Shown here piece after piece: positions 50,356-60,000 of a DNA stretch of 60,000 bases (position 1 is its first letter; every line of letters starts with the position of its first letter). Origin of the DNA: Membranipora membranacea (lineage: Eukaryota; Bryozoa; Gymnolaemata; Cheilostomatida; Membraniporidae); contig OU612068.1 of NCBI GenBank assembly GCA_914767715.1, positions 9,178,001-9,238,000 on the forward strand, in the 5' to 3' direction. The notes beneath the pieces are model-generated. The model saw nothing but the letters and a program-made list of their open reading frames with translations, did not search any database and was not told the DNA's origin. The position numbers and the translations under genes are program-made.

Positions 50356-50761
50356 CTGTAACAATGAGTGATTCAATGACAAAAATTAAATACATACATA
50401 CATAGATTCTACAGATTGGTCCAGGAACTGTCTGTAGTGAAAGATCAAAGAGTGCTCCTAGTAGCTAGTCCCTGCTGGTCCACTCCTTGGTAAGATAGAT
50501 TGGTTGGTGACAATCAGAACAGTTCACCTGACAGACTGGTGGCTCTATGTTTCGAATGTCTGGTAGTGATAACATTAAAAAGGTCACCTTTCAGTGCTCA
50601 GGCCAGTGAGTGATGCTCTAACCTCAAAGTCAGGCCTATTATCAGACTCAGCTATCAAGATGGTGCAGACTTAGTTGTTAACAATCATACCTCCAAAACC
50701 CAAGTTGACTCTATCTTTTTCCGACTGAGTAGTGACAGACTATCAAATTCATGAGTTGTGT

Positions 50762-50905
50762 TCTCATGGCTTCAAAATTTGAAACTAGCCGAGCTGCGCC
50801 ACACATAAATTGCCTCTAGCCGAGCTGCGCCACATGTAAATTGCATGTAGCCGAGCTGCGCCATTCCGAATTATTTTTACCACATGGCGCAGCTCGTCTG
50901 CCGTA
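50762..50905 (-). repeat. Right terminal inverted repeat with three subterminal units
   Basis: Read on the minus strand it matches the left end from TACGGCAGACG inward, through TGGCGCAGCTCGGCTA repeats to the closing AGTTTCAAA. It has one extra repeat unit, so unit number varies by unequal exchange or slippage. Confidence 0.8.
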
Positions 50906-50980
50906 GTGATATACTATTGCGTGTATATACATACTAATAGTGTAATCTCGAAATCAGTGTGGATATGATTAGTGTCTTAT

Positions 50981-51025
50981 CCATAGATTTAAAAACAGTA
51001 TTTAAATCTGTTTTTAAATCTATGG
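50981..51025. repeat. Perfect 18-bp inverted repeat with 9-base loop
   Basis: CCATAGATTTAAAAACAG (50981-50998) is followed by its exact complement at 51008-51025. It lies just outside the right end of the TIR element. Confidence 0.85.
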
Positions 51026-51140
51026 TCTTATCTTATTGTCAGTGGATCAAATATTACCAATTCTCAACAAATTGGAAATTTCATTTTTTTCAAAAATATA
51101 AAATGCCTTTGAGTGGTTTGACTGATAGGTGTGTGTGTGT

Positions 51141-51200
51141 AGCCTGTCTTGACAAGCTTTGTTGTGTTATCCCCCACAACTAAGTTCGTCAAGACAGGCT
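51141..51200. repeat. Long hairpin with about 26-bp arms
   Basis: AGCCTGTCTTGAC (51141-51153) pairs perfectly with 51188-51200. The pairing continues imperfectly inward (AAGCTTTGTTGTG with CACAACTAAGTT) to a C-rich loop. A (GT)5 run precedes it. The shape is that of a foldback or a small structured RNA; no mature-RNA evidence can be read from sequence. Confidence 0.75.
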
Positions 51201-52367
51201 AAGGTGAGTGGTGACTGCTTGCAATGCATTCCCTGAGTTCAGTGCTGCTTGTAAGTAACCCTTTGTTGTAACTTGTTGTTGTTGTTCAATTGTTGTGATG
51301 ACTACATATAAAAATGCAGTGCAAACTTAGCCCAGTGCAGATACATGGACCAGTTTTACTCCTTGAACTAAGTAAGGCTGAGGTGAAAATAATAACAACA
51401 ATGACTTACAGTCATCTAGTTAATCTTTCTCTAGCACACGAGACCTACATCATCATAGCTAATGAGTCCTAATAATATTCATCTATGTTCAGGATCTTTA
51501 ATTGAACAAGCCCAAGGAATAATACAGGTTTGTAACCCAAAGATCCTGTGCACAGGTCTACTCCAAAGTCTCAGGTTTTGGAGTAGACTGTGATCCTGTG
51601 TAAACACTGCGCTTGGTTGATTCAAGGAACTCCTTGGTTGACTGACTTGATGGTAAAATCAAGGAGTACTACTACTTGATTATTATATTGTCAACCCGTG
51701 AAAATGATAATGATGTTGAGTATTCCCAACTGTAGGTAAGTAAATCTGGCATGATGCATAGGAAACAAATAGGACCACTTGCTGAGTAGGAGCTGTATGG
51801 TTAACTTAGATGGATTCAGTGAGTAGGTTTGGAGTAGCTTATCTCAGCAGGATGGTACTAATCCTGTCAGATTTATCTAGGCAAGGATATTCTACTCCTC
51901 GATCTAGGCCTGTGCAGACTTTTACCCAGATATACCCAAACCCCAGTCTCGTTAAATTGTACATTTGGGCCTTGCTTGCTGATTACAAGACATTCTAAGT
52001 TTTCACGAGCTAAACCCTGTCAAAGTTTGATGTGATATTATCTAATGGGGGAGGAAACATAACATAATATGTCTCCTTCTCACAACTTCTCTTGATGTAG
52101 ATCAATGAAACTTGTAATGTAATGTTATATATACTTGTAGAAGATGACTATGTACAAATCAGAGGAACAGATAACCGCCAAATAGAAAGAACTATCCACC
52201 AACTTTCATGTATGTCCTTGAAAAATGGCATTATTTTGCCATATTTTATAAATTGTACACATGCCATATTTTTCAACACAGTTGTGACCGTCTTTATATT
52301 GGCCAAGAAAGAATGACTGACAATAGGAACGAAAATGGTTGGGGCCAAATCTGCCTTGTAACATAGG
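51201..52367. other. Probable 5' region or intron of the PPxY membrane protein gene
   Basis: The gene at 52679-53756 needs at least one upstream coding exon ending in phase 2. I could not identify it here. CTACTCCAAA and TTTTGGAGTAG (51559-51589) form a small hairpin of the dispersed motif. Confidence 0.35.
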
Positions 52368-52612
52368 AGTAGGCGGTAGCTCAGTTGGTTAGAGCGCCGT
52401 CCCTTCAGCATGCAAATGTTGAAGGTCGTGGGTTCGAATCCCACTGCAGTCTATCGACTACTGGGGTTTGGTTGGCCCCCAGGTGTGCTCCGACCTGCCT
52501 GCAAACTGAGAGCAAATGGGCGCAGATATTGCAGCCTAGCCCCTAAGGCAACTGGTATTTCGCCGCCCATGCTTCGGGATGTGGCGTGTGATAAGCTGCA
52601 TCTGAGCTTCTG
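52368..52612 (+). mobile_element. tRNA-derived SINE, copy 2
   Basis: The head carries a perfect RNA polymerase III promoter: A box TAGCTCAGTTGG (52377-52388) and B box GGTTCGAATCC (52431-52441). The segment between them has an enlarged anticodon loop (CCTTC...GAAGG around 14 bases), unlike a functional tRNA. The body matches copy 1 at 33231-33437, including GTGTGCTCCGACC and CATGCTTCGGGATGTGGCG. This copy keeps better promoter boxes than copy 1 and so is younger or closer to the source. It sits in an intron directly upstream of a coding exon. Confidence 0.88.
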
Positions 52613-52678
52613 TTTTTGTCTATAGGCTTATTTTCTGCATTAATTAGTTATGAATTTTTGTTGTTTTTGTTGTTGCAG

Positions 52679-53756
52679 GGACATAGTTGTATTTGGTATT
52701 GTTCTGGCTGCTCCTTTCCTTGTAATCCTGCTCATAATATCAATCGCATGTTGCTGTTGCGCTAATAAACAACATGCCTATAGCTATGGCCCCCGCTACA
52801 CTCAAAGGCGAGACAACAACCGATATTTCTTTGAGAGAACTCCTAGACAGAGGATACTAGAAGGTAAGCTGGCACTTAGGTACTTAACACGCTTCGCCGA
52901 ATATCATAAAGCAGACACTTAGAACTTCTTCAACTCTATGCGTTGGAGGTTTAGAGTTGTGATGCTACAAAGTATCATTAATAGGGTATCCATTGTCTTT
53001 TGCCAATCAGCCATATCCCATCTGCCCAAATATCTCAGGCCCCAGCCTATGAGAGTTTTATTGAAGTATAGATGCATGGTCAGGTATCTTCAAATATCTA
53101 CACTTATCATTCGAAGCTCTCTTTTTATGCAGACCCAACCGGTCCTCAAGAAAACCTAACAGGAGATAATCTCACTCACACTCAGCCATCTCAACAAGAC
53201 TCTGAAACAGCGGCGCAAGGTAATAATCACAGGCTGCTCCTTAATGAAATACTGCCTTCTAATCAGACTTTGTAGCTGGCTTTATACACATATAGTGAAT
53301 AATCTCCTCATATTTGAGCAAATTGAAATACCATCTGCACCAGCAAACGCAAGTGGTTGATTTGGTTTTGACGGCCCATTCATTTACAAAGTTGTCTTAC
53401 CCCAACAAACATGTTCTAACAACTCCATTTTCTGACCCCTATTGTGTCTGTCTGTCTGTTCAATATGTTTATGATATTGTTAGATCTTGCAAAAAATCTT
53501 TATTGTGTCAACATTTGAAAGATTATCTGGAAGATTTTTAATTCATATAGATATAGGGAGTATAACAGAACCAGAGAATCAGACTCAGGTAGCTGGAGAA
53601 GAGTCCGATATACCACCAGCACAAAGGAGCCCTTATCGAGTCAGCGATCTGAGGGTGGCTTATGATGATGTTTTACCTCCCAGCTATTTCTCTTTAGCAC
53701 ACCAGCCTCCTCCTCAATATACAGAAGTAAGAGTTACTGAGGTCCTCGCTTCCTAA
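52679..53756 (+). CDS. Small single-pass membrane protein with PPxY tail (Shisa/WBP1-VOPP1-like), 5' exon missing
   Basis: Three exons (52679-52863, 53133-53219, 53569-53756) join in phase to 153 visible residues. They start with a transmembrane helix (IVVFGIVLAAPFLVILLIIS) running into a cytoplasmic CCCC cluster, as for palmitoylation. A Tyr/Arg-rich juxtamembrane part follows, then a Pro/Gln/Thr-rich tail with two PPxY motifs (LPPSY and PPQY) near the C-terminus. A Cys-rich ectodomain plus TM plus PPxY tail is the plan of Shisa, WBP1 and VOPP1 proteins, which recruit WW-domain (often Nedd4-type) ligases and act in trafficking. The ectodomain and signal peptide should be in upstream exons ending in phase 2; I did not find them. 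The family assignment is therefore by architecture only. Confidence 0.65.
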
Positions 53757-56178
53757 CTCGCATATGCAGCATCGCGCAAGAACATTTTAAATCTTCACAA
53801 TTTAGAAAATATGGGCTTACCAGGAAGTGATGACGATGTCGGCCATATGCACTAAGTATTTCTCTTGGTCTTTTTGTCCGAGAAATATTGAGATTATGAT
53901 GGTTTGTTAATATTGTAGGTGATGGAGAGTTCTGGGAACTAGATATGAGGACTGAGATCTGAAGGATACAATGCAATAACTATCAAATAACGCAATTTAC
54001 ACTTTTACTGGCAATCAATTCATATGTAAACGGGTCTTCTTTTTATTTCAACTTGATATTTATTCATTTTACAGATTTGTTATGTTTTTATTTTGTGCAG
54101 GGCATCAAATGAATCCCTTTTTAAAAACCTGTGATATACATTTGAACCTATTTTTGAAATGTTGATAATAATTATTTTCCACTATGAAGCAGTGGCGGGT
54201 TTTTTTTTCTTCACTCATACACTGACGCGGCTGTTATAGTGTCAACATAGTTAAGCTTAGACAATTAAAACACATATATGATTCAAGTCAGTCAAGAAAT
54301 TCACCTCTTTACTAACTTTTATTTTTAGTTTTAGTCAATATGTAAGCCATTTGGAAACTGATAACCGATAGAAATGGGAAAAGGGTATAAGCCAGAGAGT
54401 TGTCTTTCCTATGAAAGTAGTGGGATAATCTTTGAAAACTTCACATATTTTCTTGCAGCTAATTATAGAGGTTACTCAAAGATTTCTAAAAGTTCTTTAT
54501 TTGTGTCACTAATTGTTCAGATTTTAGGTTGAGAGATAGTTCGCAAGTCCGTCAAACCCGTTGAGACAATTGATAGCAATTCAAGGGTATTGTCTTCAAA
54601 TTAAACGGGATGTTTCTAAAGTTTTAAATTACAACAAAACTATTCAATAGTGATCTGTGATTTGCCCTAGTGAGAGAGATTGTCTTATTGCTTGTCATCA
54701 ATGATGAAGCAAAATTATAGTGACTGTAAGAAGACGTTATCATTTAGGAGTCTGATACTAAAAAGTCAGATTGCTTAGGACAATTTTCACATCCTCATGA
54801 GAAATGAATCTTAACTTGAGATCCTTGTTAAATTGTTAAAATAACTCAATCCCGACACCCCTCCACTCAGTCCACTGTTGACAGCATTGTGAAAAAATAT
54901 GCGGCTACACGATCTCCCTGGTCTACTTCATCAAAATACAGGGCAGTCTTAATTAACAGTTCGTGGCCTTACATAACTTGTTACACCTTTCACATTTTTC
55001 TAGGTCATCCTTGCACACTGCAAACCCCCTTTCCCCTATCAACATATTTCCGAATCTATCGTCATTATCAATTAGTAAATAACAGCAATTCCCATTTTAA
55101 TACAACTAATAAAAAAACTGTATCTTGCAAATTAACAAAACCACATTATGAGTTGTTTTTACCTAATTGATAATATATCACAACATTATTTTCTCATTAT
55201 TTTTAATCATAGAGGTAATCAATTACCACTCATTACAGAGATGACAATGGTTTCTGAAAAATAGGATCCCGGCACCAATAATCTCTCTTCCACTTTATAT
55301 ATAGCCAAAAGCACCAGCGATGGAACTAAACTGTAACCGCTGCTTGAAATAAATGTTGAAAGGGATCAGGGATCCTAATAAATTTACGAAATCAATTACC
55401 GATAACTGATAGCCTCCACTCCCCTTCATGCTGAGTCTCAAAAACCACCTGCTGAAGGGCTATGACATTCCTTCAAATCAAAATATGCTATCAATCACAT
55501 TGAGCGCTCCCGCCTATCTGCCGTGCAAACGATATCATATGAGCTGAATGGACATTATTATTCAAACCGTTCTGAGGGATTATCACTTGTGAAATCCTAG
55601 CTTTGAAATCTTCAAATTCAAATGCAACACCGAAATGTTTTTCATTCAAATAACCACCTGTGACAGGACAGACGTATAGATCACGTCTGGCACTAGACAG
55701 ACTCACAAATGGAGCCTTGTCATTTGAGCACCTTGCAAAACTAAATCATTACCATAATAAAGATTTCAGCGGTTTTTTTATGATCTAAAACAATACATTG
55801 TATTCCGTTGTGATTATGATGGGTAATAAAAATAGACTTCAGAACTGTTTTGGACGGAGAATGATTGTTTCCAGCCAAGCTTGGCTACTTATCATACACT
55901 TGATGCAGAGTATGCAAAATGTTGAGAACAAACAATAATCAAAAGGATTACAAAAAGAACTTTCAATATTATAAATAAATTAAAAAAACACCCTGAATAA
56001 ATGAACTAAAAATTGGGCTATGGCAACATTCCTGATTTCAAATGCAATACTTTTGAGAGACAACACTATTCGCCAACTATACACATAAAATGTTGAAAGG
56101 ATGTCCATTGTTTGAACAGATTTGGTTTCAGATAAGGGACCATGGCATAGAGGACACGTAGGCTGGCAGAGCAGCTCA
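53757..56178. other. 3' intergenic, no gene seen
   Basis: It holds the 3' ends of the PPxY protein gene (plus) and the follistatin-like gene (minus). Frames at 54889-55170 and 55491-55706 show no motif or splice support. Confidence 0.4.
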
Positions 56179-58499
56179 TTAATGGCGTCGTCTTCTCCGA
56201 CGAGTACCTAGCCGAGAGCTTCCAATTCTCTGCCTTAATGAGTCATCATCCCCTGCCCCGTTACTCCTCAGGTGTGCCAGGGCAGCTTTTATATCGGCTT
56301 CAGAAGCTATAAATAATTATGGGAAGTCAATTAATAATCACGTCTTTTTAAACCAAAAACAGCTTAATAATTTTTAAAATATTAATCTCAAACCATGAGT
56401 CAAGGGAAATTAATGTACAAAAAATATGCTTTTTCAGATGCTAGAGCTGTTTTATGCCAGGTACTTATTGGCTATAGGAAATAACTGGCTAGTACAATTT
56501 GCACTTGAGTAGGTACCAAGGAATGAGGTAGTATCTATCGAGCGAACACAGCTACTCAGGGATACAAGAACGATAGAAGTTAGGAAAACAGATGCTTTAA
56601 TAACCATGCAGTCACCACAAGAAAACTTTATTGATGCTGAATTTTAGTCTAAATTGTGAATATTCAGCTTACCATGGCAAGCTCCAGCGTGTTTCACTGT
56701 TATATGTAGTCCAGCTTGGAATCTATGCAGACGTAACAAGCATTCACTTGGGTAAGTTTGTCCGTCGTTGCCGCATACTTGATCCATAGGATTTTTAGGG
56801 TTGTTACAGCTTGGAGTATGAAGCTGGCAGACATAGCTTTGTGTGGAATTCCGATAGAGACAAGATTTACATTTATCATCTGACTGACAGCCCATATCAG
56901 CATTGTCTGGATAAAAAAAGAGAAGAAATGATGAGTAAATAACAAAATTACTACTTGTAGCCAATTTATTTTGATTTCTATTTGCATATTGTGAGGTTCT
57001 AAAGAATGTCTACTAGTTTGGTACCTGGTGGGTCAATGGGTAGCATTCGTACCACATAGCACAGATCAAACTTATGCAATATTAAAAATTGGGAAGACAA
57101 GGGTTGTAATTGTACTTTTCAAGGATTTGAGCTGAGTACTTACCCATGAGTCAATACGAAATTTCATCCAGCATAAATTAATACATTTTTAATGGCATTA
57201 TGGGCCTGGAGATTATTAACATATTTTGAGACATATTTATCATTCTTATTCCCAAGGAACACGTCACCAAATATTATCAGTGATGTTACACAAATTGATA
57301 CAAGCACGATTATTCAATGAGTATCAATGTCCTAATCTACTTCCAAATATTTAGAAAAATCATTACATAACCTGGTACAGTGGATGACACCAACACTAAA
57401 TATGTGAATAAATAATATGAATCACTATAATAGTATATAGATATATCTAACATACCTGGCTTGCATTCTCCGTGATAAGATAATAGATTATTAGATCCAG
57501 TCCTGATATTCTCGGATGTCATAAAGCATAGATTTTTATAAGTCTCTCCGTTTGTGGCGCATATCAGGGATTCTGGAAGACGACCACAGAGAGGGGCCAT
57601 AGAATCTGGTACACATTTTGGTTGGTTATACTGATCTGTAGTACAGTAGTTGCCTTCTCCAGAGCACTTCACTCCATCACATCCATAGGCTATAGGAGAG
57701 ATGGCAATATGATGAGGTGTTCATTAGGCAAATGCAAATTAATGCTTTGTAGTTATAAATAATTATTAATTTATATAAAAAGTTAATTCAGTTGTTGCCT
57801 ATGATTAAAAGCGGCGTCGACTAATTTTAGTGGAAAAAAAAACCAGCTACTGTACAAAAAAAACATACCTTTACATTTGCCGTAGTATTCAATCTCAATA
57901 TGTTTGTTTCTCCTGCAGTTTTGGCGGAGCAGTTGACAGTGATGGCTGTAGGTTTTACCGTCTTTACCGCAAACCTCACCTAAAACAAAAAAGCGGAGAT
58001 ATTAACATGAAATTGGCTGGAAAACCCTTCCAAGTCAATAGCTGTGGTGAAAACTAAAAATTTGGCCCAGCCAATGAGAAACAGATCTAACGATACAACC
58101 CAGACGGCGCACAGGTAAACAATCCCGAATGTCTCAGACTACTTAGTGGTCAAGCCGTACCAAACACTTGGCATAAATTCTTTAGGAAAAATTATCATAT
58201 TAAATACCTCAATACATTCCGTTACAATTTATAGGTCATAATGTGAGACCAGAGAACGAGTGGTTCTACAGTTTTGCGATCAACATGACTCTATAATAGG
58301 GAGAATTATGGTAAATGATTGGAGTGAAAAGTGGGCTGCACAGAATTGTATTATGATTTCTATCTAAACCTAAAGTTACCTCTGTATGATAGTTTGTGTT
58401 GGGAGCAGTGGGGATTGCAGACACATTTTGGAATTCCTTTACCAGTTACTTTGCATAATTGTGATTCCCCACATCGTTTGGAGAAGGTTTGGCAGCCAT
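56179..58499 (-). CDS. FST: Follistatin-like secreted protein, three C-terminal FS modules
   Basis: Five exons (58380-58499, 57869-57979, 57456-57689, 56673-56906, 56179-56306) keep phase 1 at every junction. They encode three follistatin modules, each a FOLN hairpin plus a Kazal-like domain. Module 1 is split over two exons (CGESQLCKVTGKGIPKCVC, then VCGKDGKTYSHHC to IEIEYYGKCKG). Modules 2 and 3 each fill one exon (CATNGETYKNLC; CGNDGQTYPSECLLRLHRF to ITVKHAGAC). Order and sequence match follistatin FS1-FS3, secreted antagonists of activin/BMP-type ligands; for example VCGxDGKTY in FS1 and VKHxGxC at the end of FS3. The tail differs: a helix-like segment and a basic end (SSRLGTRRRRRH) stand where vertebrate follistatin is acidic, which could favour heparan sulphate binding. 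The N-terminal domain and signal peptide were not found to the right. Another multi-Kazal protein is the alternative. Confidence 0.75.
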
Positions 58500-60000
58500 C
58501 TGTAAAATATGACATGAGTCAAGTCTTTAGGAAATAAATGACACTGTATTTAACACATAGATAAAAATATGCATACCATCATAAATGTCAAAACTATTTC
58601 TTGGCTCTGTTCTATATTTGTATGTCACCAGCATAAACATGTAGTGGCCACCAACGTAGTCTCGTATGAGGAAAATTCTATTTTGGCTAATCCTACTACC
58701 ATGACGAATCTAACACCTAGTTGGGTTTTTTGTTGTATCTGATTCATTTGTTTTCATTATTATAGGGGATAAATGAGCCAGAATGTTCGGTAAAACCCAC
58801 CCTCCTACATGGAATGACTAACTATTACGTACGAGATTTCATAGTTCAGATTTTAGAGTCTTGTGCAATTTGTTTTTTCTTTTCCTCATGCTGTTTAATT
58901 TGGCAAATTAGAGGGGATGTAGGGACAATATTTTTCAGACAAGCGTTGCCCTCGTCAATGATAACAAAATAGAAAAACAAATATTATATCATCCATAAGG
59001 TGACGTAGAGAATGCACCCTGATCAAAAACAAACTATGTTAGTTTAGGAAGACATTGTTTGTATCAAAATAATTATGTTGGTGCCTGCTTCATTGTTCAA
59101 CAGGAACAGCTAATTTTCCTATTGTGATTATGAGCAAGTAAGGGCAGTGGGCAGATCTGCGGTAGGTTGTTACGTCTGGCTAAACCGCAGTCGCCACCCA
59201 AAATACAAACACGGATTTCTAGGAAGAAGGACATTGGGTGTTTTTAGATCTCAACCCTCCATCCGGTAATATTCAGCCTCATAATACTCAGCCTACCCTT
59301 TGTCATTATTAGCTTGTAAACTCATTTATGAAGAAAGTCACCGAATATGTGCATAGTTGACTTTTGAATTATTTCCCCCTGGATTGGAAAAGCTCTCAAT
59401 TCATGTTGCCTTAATAAACTATTAGCAGTATCTGTGATCTTAGTTTTGACCCTCTTTTCTGTTATGCACTGACGCAGGAAGTTGAAGGGAGAAAATGGAG
59501 AATCAATTGAGCTTAATTTGTTTGGCAATGTCATAACACAACATCAAAGTTCTAATATAAAACAGCAGGAGTTTGCTGAAAACAATGCACAATACCCTTA
59601 GTCCCCCTAAATTCATCAACCATCTGTCACTGTTATCAAAAATAACTTTTAGTGCTGCGTTGTGACATGCCATAACTGTAAATTTGTACAGCATGCCTTT
59701 GATTGCTCAGAGAAAGTACAAATTAACATGAGAGTGACATTGAGCAATGCCGCTGACCTGCTGCCAATAAGAGCAGAGCTCAGTAATTAATCTGCCAGAA
59801 TAAGTTTGAGATTCAGTGATCTGGATGCGTTGAAAAACGGAGTTGCCCACTTTTTTTTTCGATGAGGCTGAATGTTTTACAGCATTTAATTTATGGGAAT
59901 TTCACCTATTGCCACAATCAAGACCAAGAAATTTAATACTTATTGGTCTTTGGTTTAAAAAAATTGATACATTTGTCGTTCGCGTACCCTCAACATGAAG
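58500..60000. other. Upstream intron of the follistatin-like gene, no exon recognised
   Basis: The acceptor before 58499 is in phase 1, so at least one more coding exon lies to the right. No cysteine pattern resembling the follistatin N-terminal domain, and no signal peptide, is visible before the window ends. Confidence 0.4.

Larger units (their letters stand above)
47327..50905. mobile_element. Probable DNA transposon (3.58 kb) with repeat-rich inverted termini
   Basis: The outer ends are identical inverted repeats: TACGGCAGACGAGCTGCGCC begins at 47327 and its complement ends at 50905. The inverted similarity continues inward for about 105 bases on the left and 145 on the right. GTGAT sits directly outside both ends (47322-47326 and 50906-50910), matching a 5-bp target-site duplication. 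The termini contain tandem units of about 36 bases built on TGGCGCAGCTCGGCTA, two on the left and three on the right, like transposase-binding subterminal repeats. The interior has several hairpins and a two-exon minus-strand frame (49887-50355), but no transposase that I recognise. It may be non-autonomous or of an unfamiliar superfamily. Confidence 0.7.

Noticed and set aside
50690-50790. Further upstream exon for the frame at 49887-50355
   Set aside because: A donor-like GTATGA follows, but the phase needed contains a stop codon, and part of the stretch is the transposon terminus.
52371-52450. Functional tRNA gene
   Set aside because: The boxes are perfect, but the anticodon loop is enlarged and the segment continues into a repeated SINE body shared with 33231-33437.

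Overview
The window comes from an animal nuclear genome. The genes are split by GT-AG introns (one GC-AG), there is no operon structure, and the sequence holds LINEs, tRNA-derived SINEs and foldback/TIR elements. The encoded families (MYRF, P2X, MAM receptor, MORF4L1/MRG15, follistatin) are metazoan. The sequence is AT-rich, with mostly short introns and, in places, very short 3'UTRs, which fits an aquatic invertebrate. I cannot name the phylum from the sequence alone.

Layout. Positions 1-11,409 hold, on the minus strand, the N-terminal half of a myelin regulatory factor (MYRF) homologue. It has two mutually compatible first exons (11,277-11,328 and 5,085-5,181) and is interrupted by a small TIR element carrying a tRNA relic (8,835-9,198). 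Positions 12,645-15,205 hold a decayed, 5'-truncated LINE. Positions 17,841-19,109 hold an intronless P2X ATP-gated channel on the plus strand. It converges on a 15-exon minus-strand gene (20,258-30,090) for a 976-residue single-pass receptor with four MAM domains. After a quiet stretch with one SINE copy comes the MRG15/MORF4L1 chromatin reader on the minus strand (33,522-38,593, last exon tentative). A short-chain dehydrogenase of the HSD17B12/HSDL1 type lies divergently on the plus strand (40,810-42,768). Next is an apparently intact 912-codon LINE ORF (43,856-46,594, minus). From 47,327 to 50,905 there is what looks like one DNA transposon. Its ends are the same 20-base inverted terminus, followed by tandem copies of a GGCGCAGCTCGGCTA-type unit, and a 5-bp duplication (GTGAT) flanks it. 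Inside it is a small unrecognised two-exon minus-strand reading frame. A second copy of the SINE (52,368-52,612) sits in an intron just before the exons of a small PPxY-tailed membrane protein (52,679-53,756, plus). The right end carries the C-terminal three follistatin modules of a follistatin-like gene (56,179-58,499, minus) whose start lies outside the identified exons.

The genes do not form a pathway. Several encode cell-surface or secreted signalling proteins (P2X, MAM receptor, PPxY protein, follistatin-like); the others are a transcription factor, a chromatin reader and a lipid/steroid-type reductase. All exon chains given here were assembled by eye from splice sites and reading phase. 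The MAM receptor, the reductase, and the MYRF and follistatin-like chains keep phase throughout.
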